Of a DNA stretch of 64,000 bases, positions 26,009 through 35,389 are shown one piece after another. The notes beneath the pieces were generated by a model. It saw only the letters and a list, made by a program, of their open reading frames with translations. It had not been told where the DNA came from and did no database searches. The position numbers and the translations under genes are program-made. How positions within the stretch are numbered: position 1 is the stretch's first letter; each line of letters begins with the position of its first letter. The DNA is from Nocardia brasiliensis ATCC 700358 (GTDB lineage Bacteria; Actinomycetota; Actinomycetes; Mycobacteriales; Mycobacteriaceae): NCBI RefSeq assembly GCF_000250675.2, contig NC_018681.1:6634001-6698000 (forward strand). The letters run 5' to 3'.

Positions 26009-27025
26009 TTACGCGGACACTTCGAACCGCGACAGCGCCAGCAGCCGGGAAATCGCCCGCAGGTACTTCTTGCGGTAACCGCCGTCGAGCATCTCCTGGG
26101 AGAAGATCTCGTCGAGCTTGGCCCCCGACACCGTGACCGGCACGCTCGCGTCGTACAACCGGTCGGCCAGCACCACGATGCGCAGCGCGACGGCCTGATC
26201 GGTCACCGGGTGCACGTTCGAGATGAACACTGCCGAGACCCCGGCGATCAACGCGCCGTACTTCGACGGATGCAGCGTGCTCAGGTGCTTCAGCAGCGCA
26301 TCGAACTCGTCGAGCGTGGCGTGCTTCGTCGCGGCGGCCCGTTCGGTGAGCGCCCCGGGCGAGGTCGGGTCGGGCGCGGGCGGCAGATCCCGATGGCGGT
26401 AGTCCGGGCCGTCGACCCGCACCGGTTCGAAGATCGAGCCGAGCTTCTTGATCTCGCGCAGGAAATCCTGTGCGGCGAAACGCCCTTCGCCCAGCTGACC
26501 CGGCAGCGTGTTGGAGGTCGCGGCGATCGAGACGCCCTTCGCGGACAGCTCGGTCAGCAGACGCGAGACCAGCATGGTGTCGCCGGGATCGTCGAGCTCG
26601 AACTCGTCGATGCACAGCACGCTGTTCGCCGACAGTCGTTCCACCGCGTTGGTGAAGCCGAGGGCGCCGACCAGATTGGTGAGCTCGCCGAAGGTGCCGA
26701 ACGACTTCGGCGCGGGCGCGCTGTGGAAGATGGAGGCCAGCAGGTGGGTCTTGCCGACGCCGAACCCGCCGTCGAGATACAGGCCCGCACCGGAGACCGG
26801 CTTCTTCTTGCCGAACAAGCTCTTCTTGTTCGTGGCCTTGTGGATCTTGGCCACCTCCCCCGCGAACTCCTCGGCCTTGCGCACCGCGGCCGCCTGGCTG
26901 GGCTCTTTGGAGTCGGGAATGTAGGAGGCGAAACTGACCTCATCGAACATGGGCGGCGGCACCATCTGGGCGACGAGCTGGTCGGCCGGAACCTCCGGGT
27001 GGCGGTCGACGAGGCGTTCTTGCAT
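26009..27025 (-). CDS. zapE: ZapE/AFG1-like ATPase
   Basis: A 338-residue AFG1-family P-loop ATPase with Walker A in LDGGFGVGKTHLLAS, Walker B LCIDEFELDDPGD, sensor 1 IAATSNTLP, and the C-terminal arginine-rich AAA lid. In E. coli ZapE associates with the Z-ring; the actinobacterial role is not settled. It corresponds in position to M. tuberculosis Rv2670c, divergent from the RibD-like gene by only 35 bp, which must hold both start regions. Confidence 0.9.
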   Translation of the reverse strand: MQERLVDRHPEVPADQLVAQMVPPPMFDEVSFASYIPDSKEPSQAAAVRKAEEFAGEVAKIHKATNKKSLFGKKKPVSGAGLYLDGGFGVGKTHLLASIFHSAPAPKSFGTFGELTNLVGALGFTNAVERLSANSVLCIDEFELDDPGDTMLVSRLLTELSAKGVSIAATSNTLPGQLGEGRFAAQDFLREIKKLGSIFEPVRVDGPDYRHRDLPPAPDPTSPGALTERAAATKHATLDEFDALLKHLSTLHPSKYGALIAGVSAVFISNVHPVTDQAVALRIVVLADRLYDASVPVTVSGAKLDEIFSQEMLDGGYRKKYLRAISRLLALSRFEVSA

Positions 27026-27060
27026 ATGCGGAGCCTAGTGACGTGGTGTGATCTACCTTC

Positions 27061-27822
27061 ATGCAGCGTATCCACAATGCGACCCAGCTCACAGACCTCA
27101 CTCCGGGCGATCTCGCGCAGGTGTACGCCTACCCCGAGCAGCTGTCCGCACCATGGGTGCGCGCCAATTTCGTGTCGAGCATCGATGGCGCCGCCACCAG
27201 CGACGGTCAATCGGAGGGCCTCGGCACGCCGGCGGACAAGGCCGTGTTCCTGATGCTGCGCGACCTGGCCGATGTGGTGCTGGTCGGCGCGGGCACGGTC
27301 CGTTCGGAGAACTACGGCGGCGCGCGCACCGACGCACAGCTGCGGCGCGCGTTGCATCAGCGCGGCGCGGGCGGCCATCCGGACGGTGCGGCGCCACCGA
27401 TCGCGGTGGTCACCGCGAGCGCGGCGATCGACCTCGGGGCCCGGCTGCTCACCGACACGACGGTCCCGCCGTTGATCATCACCACGACCACCGCGCCCGC
27501 CGATCGCAAACAGCAACTCGCCGACGCGGGCGCGGAGGTGATCGAGGCGGGCGATCTCGCGGTCACGCCCAAGGGGTTGCTGCGCGTGCTGGCCGAGCGC
27601 GGCCTCTACCGCGTGCTCTGCGAGGGCGGGCCGCACCTGTTCGGCGAACTGCTGGCCGCCGACCTGGTCGACGAGCTGTGCCTGACCATCGCGCCGATCC
27701 TGATCGGCGGCACCGCCCGGCGGATCTCGTTGTCCGCGCACGAGTTCCAGCTCCGCATGCGTCGCGCGCACTTGCTGCTCGACGACGACGGCACCATGCT
27801 GACCCGCTGGGTTCGCCGATAG
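27061..27822 (+). CDS. Pyrimidine reductase-like protein (RibD C-terminal domain)
   Basis: A 253-residue RibD_C/dihydrofolate-reductase-fold protein. Landmarks are VRANFVSSIDGAATSDGQSEG, LRDLADVVLVGAGTVRSENYGGA, LCEGGPHLFGELLAADLVDELCLTIAPIL (the GGP-x-L/GEL motif). It lacks the deaminase half of bifunctional RibD. It is the positional equivalent of M. tuberculosis Rv2671, which is reported to show dihydrofolate reductase activity and affect antifolate susceptibility, so riboflavin synthesis is not certain. Confidence 0.87.
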   Translation: MQRIHNATQLTDLTPGDLAQVYAYPEQLSAPWVRANFVSSIDGAATSDGQSEGLGTPADKAVFLMLRDLADVVLVGAGTVRSENYGGARTDAQLRRALHQRGAGGHPDGAAPPIAVVTASAAIDLGARLLTDTTVPPLIITTTTAPADRKQQLADAGAEVIEAGDLAVTPKGLLRVLAERGLYRVLCEGGPHLFGELLAADLVDELCLTIAPILIGGTARRISLSAHEFQLRMRRAHLLLDDDGTMLTRWVRR

Positions 27823-27890
27823 CCACGTCATCGCGGCTCGTCGACCCCTGCTGTGTGAAAGACCGGGCCGAACCTGGCAGGCTGTAGCGC

Positions 27891-29450
27891 ATGCGCTGGA
27901 CTCGGGCCGTCGTGCTGGCCGCGACACTCTCGATCGTTATCGCCGGATGCGGGGCGGGGCCCTCCGACCGTCCCGGTGTGGCCGTCGAGCGCCAGCGGGT
28001 CGGCGGCGACGTCGCCACCACCTCCCCGGCCCCGCCCCCGGCGCCCAGCGCCGAACTGCCGAAAACCGATCTGGCGTGGCGCGAATGCACCAAGCCGACC
28101 CTGGACCTGCTCGGGTTCGGACCGGCCCCGGCCGGTCTGGTGCTCGACTGCGCCGAATACTCCACCCCGATCGACGCGGCCGGCTCGGTGCTCGGCAATT
28201 TCCGGGCCGCCGCCATCCGGGCCAAGCTGCCGCAGACCCCCGCGGACGCGGCGCCGCTGGTGCTCACCTCCGGCTCGGATCGGTCCTCTACGGCCACCCT
28301 CGCCGGACTGGCCACCGGACCGGCGAGCGCGCTGCTGGCCGCCCGCCCGGTCGTCGCGGTGGACCGCCGCGGCATCGGCAGCTCGCAGCCGATCGACTGC
28401 CTGCCGCCGGAGATCCGCAAGGGCATGGCCGACAACGCACAATTCGGGCCCGGCGCAGCCGATCCGGTCGAGGCGGTGACCGGGTTCAGCCAGGACGGCA
28501 CCATCGCCTGCCGCGACTTCCTGCAACCGTACGAGGGCACCTTCGACGCGCCGCACGCCGCGGACGACATCGAACAGCTGCGCAGGCAGTGGCAGGTCGA
28601 GCACATCGCGCTGCTCGGTACCGGCAACGGCGCGAAGGTCGCCCTGAGTTACGCCCGCAAGTACGGCGATCACCTGGCCCGGCTCGTCCTCGACTCCCCC
28701 GAGGCCGTCGCCGTCGACGCCACCACCCGCGCCGAACAGCAGTTGGAAGGCGCGGAAGCGGCGTTGACCGCGTTCGCGCAGCGCTGCACCGGGCTCGGCT
28801 GTTCGCTCGGCCCCGACCCGCGGGCCGCGATCACCGATCTGGTGAACCGCGCCGGTTCCGGCCAGCTCGGCGACATCTCGGCCAACGCGCTGCTCACCGC
28901 GGTGTCCGGCTTCCTCGGCGGCCCGCGCGCGGACCAGGCCGACCGGGTGCGCGAACTCGCCGACGCGCTGTCGGCCGCCGGGCGCGGTGACCGCGGTGCA
29001 CTCGCCACCATGATCGAACGCGAATCCGCGGCGATCAGCGGCGACGGCCAATTCGTGAACCGCTGCACCGATATTCAGCAGCCGCCGACCCCGAGCAGGG
29101 CCAAAGAGCTGATGAACACCTGGGGCACCAAATACCCGGTGTTCGGCCGCGCGATGGCCATCTCGCTGATGGACTGCTCGGCCTGGCCGGTGTCCACGGC
29201 ACCGCAACTGCCCGAGAAGCTCGACCTCCCGGTGCTGGTACTCGGCAGCATCGCCGACCCCGTGGTCGGCAACGCGGGCCAAGCCTCGGTGGCCGGTGCG
29301 CTAGGCAAAGCGGGCGCCAGGCAGGCCGGTGTCACCTGGCAGGGCTGGGGCCATCCGGTGACCAATCATTCGACCTGTGCCCAACGCCTCTTGGTCGACT
29401 ATCTGAAAGAGGCGAAGCTGCCCGCCGACGGCACCGCCTGCCCGGCCTGA
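27891..29450 (+). CDS. Lipoprotein alpha/beta hydrolase-fold protein (tripeptidyl-aminopeptidase-like) lacking the nucleophile Ser
   Basis: A 519-residue surface lipoprotein: MRWTRAVVLAATLSIVIAGC ends in a lipobox (VIAG-C). The body matches the SCO7095/CaeA-type hydrolases (VVAVDRRGIGSSQPIDC; TAP_C region near VLVLGSIADPV; GWGHPVTNHSTC near the end). The nucleophile elbow, normally GxSxG, reads GTGNGAK, with Asn at residue 246, so classic serine hydrolase chemistry is unlikely. It is the positional equivalent of M. tuberculosis Rv2672 and lies just upstream of aftC, so an envelope role is plausible. Confidence 0.85.
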   Translation: MRWTRAVVLAATLSIVIAGCGAGPSDRPGVAVERQRVGGDVATTSPAPPPAPSAELPKTDLAWRECTKPTLDLLGFGPAPAGLVLDCAEYSTPIDAAGSVLGNFRAAAIRAKLPQTPADAAPLVLTSGSDRSSTATLAGLATGPASALLAARPVVAVDRRGIGSSQPIDCLPPEIRKGMADNAQFGPGAADPVEAVTGFSQDGTIACRDFLQPYEGTFDAPHAADDIEQLRRQWQVEHIALLGTGNGAKVALSYARKYGDHLARLVLDSPEAVAVDATTRAEQQLEGAEAALTAFAQRCTGLGCSLGPDPRAAITDLVNRAGSGQLGDISANALLTAVSGFLGGPRADQADRVRELADALSAAGRGDRGALATMIERESAAISGDGQFVNRCTDIQQPPTPSRAKELMNTWGTKYPVFGRAMAISLMDCSAWPVSTAPQLPEKLDLPVLVLGSIADPVVGNAGQASVAGALGKAGARQAGVTWQGWGHPVTNHSTCAQRLLVDYLKEAKLPADGTACPA

Positions 29451-29519
29451 TCCGACACCACGAATAGCGCTTCTAGCGGCGCGTCGAAGAGGTCCGGGCA
29501 ACCGGATCAAGGGGATTCG

Positions 29520-30851
29520 GTGTACCGTGCCCCAGTGTTCCTTCGACAGCTCGAGCCCCGCACCGCTCGCACCACCGCCGAGGTGATCAAGTTCGCACTC
29601 TGGCCCATCGCGGTCATGACCGTGCTGAACCGGGTTTTCATCAAGGCTGTCAACGGGTACATCACCGACGACTTCCGGCCGGTCTACCAGGCGTCGCTGG
29701 ACTTCCTGAACCGGCGGCCGGTGTACTGGGCGAACTTCGACTCGGTCGATCCGCACTACCTGTACTACCCGAGCGGCACGCTGCTGATCGCGCCCGTGGC
29801 CTGGGTGCACGACTACGAGAAAGCGCGCTGGCTGTTCATCCTGGTGAACGTCATCGCGATCATCCTCGCCTGGTATCTGCTGCTCCGGTTGTTCCGGTTC
29901 ACGGTGAGTTCGGTGGTCGCGCCGGTACTGCTGTTCGCGATGTTCCTGTCGGAGACCGTCACCAACACACTGGTCTTCACCAACGTCAACGGCTGCATCC
30001 TCGCCGCCGAGCTGATCTTCTTGCACCTGTTGCTCAAACGTCGCGATCTGTGGGCCGGTGCGGCACTCGGGTTGAGTCTCGCGGTGAAACCCACGCTGGC
30101 ACCGCTGTTGCTCGTCGCGCTGGTTCGCGGTCAGTGGAAGGTCTTCATCACCGCCATCGGCGTGCCGGTCGCCTTGATGGCGATCGCCTGGCCACTGTCG
30201 AAGGACCCGGAAAAGTTCTTCAGTCACACCGCGCCTTACCTTTTCGAGACGCGCGACTACTTCAACAGCGCGATCGCGGGCAACGGCGAGTACTACGGCC
30301 TGCCGCCGTGGCTGATCTGGGGCATGCGCCTGGGCATGGGCGTGCTCGTCGCCATCTCGCTGTGGCTGCTGTACCGGTACTACCGCGAGGACGAACTGTT
30401 CTTCGTGTGCACGTCCTCCGGTGTGCTGCTCACCGCGTCGTTCCTGCTGCCCTCGCTGGGCCAGATGTACTACTCGATGATGCTGTTCCCGTTCCTGATG
30501 ACCGTGGTGCTGCGCAATTCGGTGCTGCGCAACTGGCCCGCCTGGCTCGCGGTGTTCGGGTTCATGAGCTACGACAAGTGGCTCTCGGATCGTCCGGGCT
30601 GGCAGCACTGGGGTCGCGACGTCGAATACCTGCGCATCACCTTCGGCTGGGGACTGCTGCTGCTGGTCGTGTTCTGTGTGCTGGGTGAGCGGTACCTGTC
30701 CGCGCGACGCGAAGGCCGGCTGCAGTTCGGCATCGACCCGACCTGGTTCAAGCCGGTGCCCGCCACGGCCCCCGCCGCCCCGACGGCTGAGAAGCCCAGG
30801 TCGGCCAACGGTTCAGCGACAGTTGTCGCCAAACCTATTAGCGTGGAGTGA
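29520..30851 (+). CDS. aftC: Alpha-(1->3) arabinofuranosyltransferase AftC (GT87-like GT-C)
   Basis: A 443-residue polytopic membrane glycosyltransferase with about 10-11 hydrophobic segments. The acidic loop between TM1 and TM2 (TDDFRPVYQASLDFLNRRPVY, then YLYYPSGTLL) is the GT-C catalytic loop. AftC uses decaprenyl-phosphoryl-arabinose to add alpha-1,3 branches to arabinogalactan and lipoarabinomannan on the outer face of the membrane. Assignment rests on this motif, length and context between the Rv2672- and Rv2674-like genes. GTG 29520 gives MYRAPVF; the stop overlaps msrB (TGATG). Confidence 0.87.
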   Translation: MYRAPVFLRQLEPRTARTTAEVIKFALWPIAVMTVLNRVFIKAVNGYITDDFRPVYQASLDFLNRRPVYWANFDSVDPHYLYYPSGTLLIAPVAWVHDYEKARWLFILVNVIAIILAWYLLLRLFRFTVSSVVAPVLLFAMFLSETVTNTLVFTNVNGCILAAELIFLHLLLKRRDLWAGAALGLSLAVKPTLAPLLLVALVRGQWKVFITAIGVPVALMAIAWPLSKDPEKFFSHTAPYLFETRDYFNSAIAGNGEYYGLPPWLIWGMRLGMGVLVAISLWLLYRYYREDELFFVCTSSGVLLTASFLLPSLGQMYYSMMLFPFLMTVVLRNSVLRNWPAWLAVFGFMSYDKWLSDRPGWQHWGRDVEYLRITFGWGLLLLVVFCVLGERYLSARREGRLQFGIDPTWFKPVPATAPAAPTAEKPRSANGSATVVAKPISVE

Positions 30852-31294
30852 TGAGCTCCGAAGCCGACACCTCCCTGCCCGCACCGCGGATCCAGCTCAC
30901 GCCCCAGGAGTGGCGGCTGAAGCTGAACCCCGAGGAATACGCGGTGCTGCGCGAGGCCGCGACCGAACGCCCCTTCGTCGGTGAATACACCGACACCAAA
31001 ACCGACGGCGTCTACGAGTGCCGGGCCTGCGGAGCCGAATTGTTCCGCAGCACCGAGAAATTCGACTCGCACTGCGGCTGGCCGTCGTTCTTCGACCCGG
31101 CGCAATCCGACGCGGTGATCCTGAAAGCCGACGACACCCTCGGCATGCACCGCGTCGAAGTGCTGTGCGCGAACTGCCACAGCCACCTCGGCCACGTTTT
31201 CGAGGGCGAGGGCTACAACACCCCCACCGACAAGCGCTACTGCATCAACTCGATCTCGCTGCGGTTGGTGCCGGCGGAGGGGTCTACCAGCTGA
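30851..31294 (+). CDS. msrB: Peptide-methionine (R)-S-oxide reductase MsrB
   Basis: A 147-residue cytoplasmic repair enzyme that reduces methionine-R-sulfoxide. Zinc is held by CRACG and CANCHSHLGHVF; FDSHCGWPSF and the catalytic Cys in RYCINSISL are intact. ATG 30851 overlaps the aftC stop by one base, so the genes are coupled, as in M. tuberculosis (Rv2673-Rv2674). Confidence 0.95.
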   Translation: MSSEADTSLPAPRIQLTPQEWRLKLNPEEYAVLREAATERPFVGEYTDTKTDGVYECRACGAELFRSTEKFDSHCGWPSFFDPAQSDAVILKADDTLGMHRVEVLCANCHSHLGHVFEGEGYNTPTDKRYCINSISLRLVPAEGSTS

Positions 31295-32126
31295 TACACG
31301 GGCACACAGTCGCTCGACTACGGGCCTTCCCAGATTCACTTACGCCTGCGCGGTGAAAGCGGAGTTCTCTTCGCGGCAGGATCTTGCCTACCGTGGCGTG
31401 CTTCGGCCCAATCCGGAATCGCGGGCCGCGCACACCCGCAGACGGTAGCCGAAGTCCTGCAACGCTGGTGCGGCGATCGGCTATGACGGCCCCGCCGGTC
31501 CGCAGCCGTGGCGCATGAACAGGATGCAGTCGGGGCTGCCGAAGGAGACGGCGTCAGCGGCCGTGGTGCGCTACGGCGCCTGCGTGTGGCTCCGTTCGCT
31601 GATCCTGACAGCGGTTGTTCCCGAATCCCGGCGGCCGGCATCGGTATTCGGGTACGTGCTCGTGGCACACCGTCGTCGACTACGCCACCGTCGCCTCGGC
31701 ACAGAACTCGCTCGACCGGCTCCGCCAACGCTGCCACCGTCCGGATTCGGCTCGATCTGGACGTCGAGTGGGACCTGCTCGACACCATCGACCGGCACGG
31801 CAAGCTCCGCGGCGGTCAACCGCGCGGGCTCGCCCGGCATCCGGATGCCGGTGTGCGCGAACTGGATACAGCAGCCGAGCTGATCAGGTTCACGGTGGAG
31901 ACGAACACGCCCGAACTCGTGGCCGATCGACGCGCCATCGCGATCGAGCGGCCGGAGAACGAGTTTGGTGGACGTGGTGACCCCGGTATCCACGGGGAGA
32001 TCAGTAGACGCGGAAGTAGGTGATTCTCGCCGACGCGAGTGCGGGCCGGTTCACGAGAAGGTCGTGGTGTTCCGCGACAACGGAACCGGAAGATCGGCCG
32101 CCAGCTTCACCCAGAAGGACGAAACG
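31295..32126. other. Degenerate region of about 830 bp at the left edge of an accessory block
   Basis: No intact gene is recognised. Several overlapping frames on both strands are equally plausible and none has a domain; fragments such as ATVRIRLDLDVEWDLLDTID (about 31735-31795, plus) and SWHTVVDYATVASAQNSLDR (about 31660-31720, plus, another frame) may be scraps of old genes. This is where M. tuberculosis has Rv2675c, so gene loss or insertion happened here. Confidence 0.45.
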
Positions 32127-33542
32127 ATGAGCGATGCCCCCGTACCCACGCCAGTGCCCGCCCGCCGCCGGATACCGCGCGCGATGGCGATGACAGGCTT
32201 GGCCAGCGCCATGTTCCTGGTCATTCTCGACGCCTCGATGGTGAACCTCGCCGGATCCACGATCCGCGAAGGCCTCGAGCTCACCGCGGCCGAACTCACG
32301 GTCGTCGTGGACAGCTACCTGGTGGCGTTCGCCGGGCTGCTGCTGCTCGGTGGCCGCCTCGCCGACGTGCTCGGCGGCCGGAAAGTGTTCCTGACCGGAA
32401 TGGCCATCTACCTTGCGGCGACGGCGTTCTGCGCGCTGGCCACCGGCGTCGGGATGTTGACCGCGGGACGAATCGGGCAGGGTGCCGGGGCGGCGATCGT
32501 CATGCCCGCCGCGCTCTCGCTCGTCCTCACGCTCTACACCTCTCCCGCGGAACGCACCCGCGCACTGGGCATCTGGGGCGCGGTAGCGGGCGCCGGCAGT
32601 CTGCTCGGCGTCTTTCTCGGCGGCACGCTCACCCAAATCCTGGGCTGGCCCGCGGTGTTCATCACCCCGGTGCCGTTCGGCATCGCCGGGGCGATCATCG
32701 TGTGGCGCTCGGTCCCCGCGGTCCCCGGCAAGCCCGGCCGGTTCGATGTGCTCGGCGCGATCACCATCACCCTCGGGATCTCCGGTCTCGCGCTGGGCAT
32801 GGTCGCTGCCTCTGATGCCGGATTCGGCGCACCCAGCACTCTTCTCGGCCTCGCGATCGGCGGCGCGTCCCTGGCGGCGTTCGTGTTCGCCGAGCGGCAC
32901 TCCACGCACCCGCTGGTGCCGCTCGGCGTGTTCGGCCGCAAGCCGGTGATCACGGCCAATGTCGTGATGTTGCTGACCGGCGGCACACTGACGAGCCTGT
33001 TCTTCTTTCTGCCCCAGTATCAGCAGGACGTACTCGGGATGAGTTCGCTGGCGGCCGGAATGACACAGGTACCCCTCGCCATCATGATCATCGTCGGTAG
33101 CGTTCTCGCGCCACTGCTGGCCAAGCGAATCGGGCTCACACGCGCGCTGCCCGTCGGACTCGCGGTGCTGCTCGCCGGCTTCCTCTGGCTGGCGATGGAT
33201 CCGACGACCAGCGGTTTCTCGGTGAGTCTGCTCGGTGCGTTCCTGGTCATCGGTGCCGGACTCGGGCTCGGCCTCGTCAACGCCACCGCGATGGGCGTGC
33301 GCGACAGCGCCGACGGCGAAGCAGGCCTGCTCAGCGGGCTGGTAAACGCCGCACAGCAGTTGGGCGGCGCGCTCGGGCTCGCCGCACTGGCCGGGATCGC
33401 CATCGGTGCGGCAGGCACCCACGGCGACATCTCGTTCCAGACCGCGTTCTTCGGCGAAGCCGCACTCGTCGTCATCGCCCTCGCACTGTCGTTGCGCTCC
33501 GCTACCCGGAAATCGCAGGCCCTGACCGCCGCTGCGCACTGA
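32127..33542 (+). CDS. MFS transporter, DHA2 (14-TM) type
   Basis: A 471-residue exporter with the EmrB/QacA signature LVILDASMVNLAGSTIREGL in TM1, GGRLADVLGGRKVF (motif A) and GIWGAVAGAGSLLGVFLGG (motif C). ATG 32127 starts MSDAPVPTPVPAR; upstream codons in the same frame lack coding character. It leads a tight cluster with an NmrA-like and a Dabb gene, so a shared detoxification role is likely. Confidence 0.88.
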   Translation: MSDAPVPTPVPARRRIPRAMAMTGLASAMFLVILDASMVNLAGSTIREGLELTAAELTVVVDSYLVAFAGLLLLGGRLADVLGGRKVFLTGMAIYLAATAFCALATGVGMLTAGRIGQGAGAAIVMPAALSLVLTLYTSPAERTRALGIWGAVAGAGSLLGVFLGGTLTQILGWPAVFITPVPFGIAGAIIVWRSVPAVPGKPGRFDVLGAITITLGISGLALGMVAASDAGFGAPSTLLGLAIGGASLAAFVFAERHSTHPLVPLGVFGRKPVITANVVMLLTGGTLTSLFFFLPQYQQDVLGMSSLAAGMTQVPLAIMIIVGSVLAPLLAKRIGLTRALPVGLAVLLAGFLWLAMDPTTSGFSVSLLGAFLVIGAGLGLGLVNATAMGVRDSADGEAGLLSGLVNAAQQLGGALGLAALAGIAIGAAGTHGDISFQTAFFGEAALVVIALALSLRSATRKSQALTAAAH

Positions 33543-33565
33543 CCTCTCCGAAGGGACACACGACG

Positions 33566-34444
33566 ATGAACACCCCTATCGTGCTGGTGACCGCCGCGAC
33601 CGGAACTGTCGGTTCCGCACTGGTGCCCGCCCTGCGAGCCCGCGGCGTCACCGTCCGCGCCATGACCCGTCACCGCGACCGGGTCGTCCCGGGCGCCGAG
33701 ACCGTTGTCGCCGATCTGCGGGATCCGGCCTCGGTTGCCGCGGCGTTGGACGGCGTCGACGCCGCCTTCCTCAACAGCCCCTCGGCACCCGAGGCCGCCG
33801 CCCTCCAGACCCGCTTCGCCGACCTGGCCCGCGACGCGGGCGTGCCCCGCCTCGTGCTGCTGTCCCAGTACGCGGCACATGCCGAGGCCCCGGTGCGGTT
33901 CCTGCGCTGGCACGCCGAAGTCGAAGCCCACGTGCAGACACTCGGGCTCGACCACACCGTGCTACGCCCCAACCTCTACCTGCAGGCCCTACTCGCCTTC
34001 GCCGGCTCCATCGCGCAGGGCTGGTTCGCCGCGCCCATCGGCGACGCCGCCATCAGCGCGATCGACACCAGAGACATCGCCGACGCGGCCGCAGCCGTGC
34101 TGACCGGCACCGGGCACACCGGCCGCACCTACACGCTGACCGGACCTCGCGCCGTGACCCACGACGAGATCGCCACAGCGCTCACCGCGGCGACCGGGCG
34201 CAGCGTCAGTTTCCGCACCGCCTCCGCCGACCAGTTCACCGCCGCCCTGACCGGCCGGCTCCCGCCCTGGCACCTCGACGGCCTCGTCGAGGACTACGCG
34301 CACTACGCCCGAGGCGAAGCCGCCCAGGTGCACCAGTCCGTCCCCGAACTGACCGGACACCCCGCACGCGATATCACCGACTTCGCCCGCGACTACGCAA
34401 CGACATTCACCCCCCAGCCACCAACTGAAAGGAAGGCCCGATGA
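33566..34444 (+). CDS. NmrA-family NAD(P)-binding protein
   Basis: A 292-residue atypical SDR. The N-terminus has the dinucleotide motif VTAATGTVGSALVPAL, followed by RAMTRHRDR and VVADLRDPASVAAALDGVDA, typical of NmrA/QOR2-type sensors and reductases. The catalytic Tyr-x3-Lys of classical SDRs is not obvious. It lies 24 bp after the MFS gene; its stop overlaps the Dabb gene (ATGA), so the three are one operon. Confidence 0.87.
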   Translation: MNTPIVLVTAATGTVGSALVPALRARGVTVRAMTRHRDRVVPGAETVVADLRDPASVAAALDGVDAAFLNSPSAPEAAALQTRFADLARDAGVPRLVLLSQYAAHAEAPVRFLRWHAEVEAHVQTLGLDHTVLRPNLYLQALLAFAGSIAQGWFAAPIGDAAISAIDTRDIADAAAAVLTGTGHTGRTYTLTGPRAVTHDEIATALTAATGRSVSFRTASADQFTAALTGRLPPWHLDGLVEDYAHYARGEAAQVHQSVPELTGHPARDITDFARDYATTFTPQPPTERKAR

Positions 34445-34869
34445 TCTACCACTGCATACGCTTCACCCTCAAACCCGGCATCGCCGAACAGGACAAAGCG
34501 GCCGGTCTCGCGCAGATGAGCGAGCACATCAACGCCATACCATCCATCACAGCGCGCATCGTCGGCCCCGACTTCGGCGGGGAATTCGACTACGGCGCGG
34601 TCACTTTGGTCGCGGACCTCGCAGCCTACGAGGAATACATGAACCACCCGGCGCACCTGGCGATGGACCGGGTCGGGCTACCGCTCGTCGACAAGTTCGT
34701 GTCGTTCGACATCACCGACGACCCGGACCCGGAAGTCGGCGCGAGGATCGCCGAAATCCACCGGCACCGGTTCGAGAACCTACCCGATATCGCCGAACTG
34801 GTCTCCGACCTCGACGACTACTCCGGCAGCGCCGCACCCGGAAAGCACCGACATCGACCCGGCATATGA
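34441..34869 (+). CDS. Stress-responsive Dabb-domain protein
   Basis: A 142-residue alpha+beta-barrel protein. It begins MIYHCIRFTLKPGIAEQD and contains LVADLAAYEEYMNHPAHLAMD, the Dabb dimeric ferredoxin-like pattern. The C-terminal 40 residues are an acidic/basic tail not usual for the family. Dabb proteins include cyclases and stress proteins; the reaction is unknown. The ATGA overlap couples it to the NmrA gene. Confidence 0.85.
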   Translation: MIYHCIRFTLKPGIAEQDKAAGLAQMSEHINAIPSITARIVGPDFGGEFDYGAVTLVADLAAYEEYMNHPAHLAMDRVGLPLVDKFVSFDITDDPDPEVGARIAEIHRHRFENLPDIAELVSDLDDYSGSAAPGKHRHRPGI

Positions 34870-34979
34870 GTGCGCACCACCATCGCAAGCAGGCCACGCC
34901 AAGGACCAACCTTCGCCGCAATTCGACAGCGTGAGAACAGCTTTCACGATCCGTTCGAGCCAGGCACGTCGGACCGGAT

Positions 34980-35276
34980 TCAGCCGAGGGCGCGCAGCAC
35001 GGCCGTCTTTGGCGGCTCACGCAGTACTTTGATCGCCTCGTTCATCCCGTTCTCGGCGGCGTCCTTCATGTGGGCGTGAAAAGCGTCCTCGCTCTCCCAT
35101 ACCTGAACGGCGTAGAACGCGCCTGAGTCATCGAGATCCTCGTACTCCGTCGAGCTGACGAGGCCCGGCTTGTCAGAGGTTTGGATGGCGTGCAGCAGCG
35201 CATCGCGGGCTTGGCGCTCTTGGCCGGCGTTCGCATGAATCTCGATGAGGACGGCCACGGTGTCCTTGCTGGTCAT
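34980..35276 (-). CDS. Antibiotic biosynthesis monooxygenase (ABM)-domain protein, quinol-monooxygenase-like
   Basis: A 98-residue small ferredoxin-like-fold protein. VAVLIEIHANAGQERQARDALL and FYAVQVWESEDAFHAHMKD are typical of YgiN/ABM proteins, cofactor-free oxygenases acting on quinols. ATG 35276 follows GGGAGAG. Divergent from a TetR gene across 128 bp containing two operators, so it is the likely target of that repressor. Confidence 0.87.
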   Translation of the reverse strand: MTSKDTVAVLIEIHANAGQERQARDALLHAIQTSDKPGLVSSTEYEDLDDSGAFYAVQVWESEDAFHAHMKDAAENGMNEAIKVLREPPKTAVLRALG

Positions 35277-35320
35277 AGCTCTCTCCCGCGGAGATGTGGG
35301 TGAGTCGGCGGCATACCGGA

Positions 35321-35352
35321 CCCAATAAGAAGCACATACACTTCTTATTGGG
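35321..35352. promoter_or_regulatory. Long perfect inverted repeat (12-bp arms), probable TetR operator O1
   Basis: CCCAATAAGAAG (35321-35332) and CTTCTTATTGGG (35341-35352) around an eight-base spacer, in the gap between the divergent ABM and TetR genes. It is AT-rich against a GC-rich background. The inner AAGAAG-N8-CTTCTT layout recurs in O2. Confidence 0.85.
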
Positions 35353-35369
35353 ATGGTACGCGCCGATAT

Positions 35370-35389
35370 AAGATGCATCAACACATCTT
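35370..35389. promoter_or_regulatory. Second inverted repeat, probable TetR operator O2
   Basis: AAGATG (35370-35375), eight-base spacer, CATCTT (35384-35389). It shares AAGAnG-N8-CnTCTT with O1 and lies just upstream of the tetR ribosome-binding site, a position suited to autorepression. Confidence 0.7.

Noticed and set aside
32001..33539. 512-codon antisense frame opposite the second DHA2 exporter
   Set aside because: Gln/His/Glu/Arg-rich mirror of a transmembrane protein gene.
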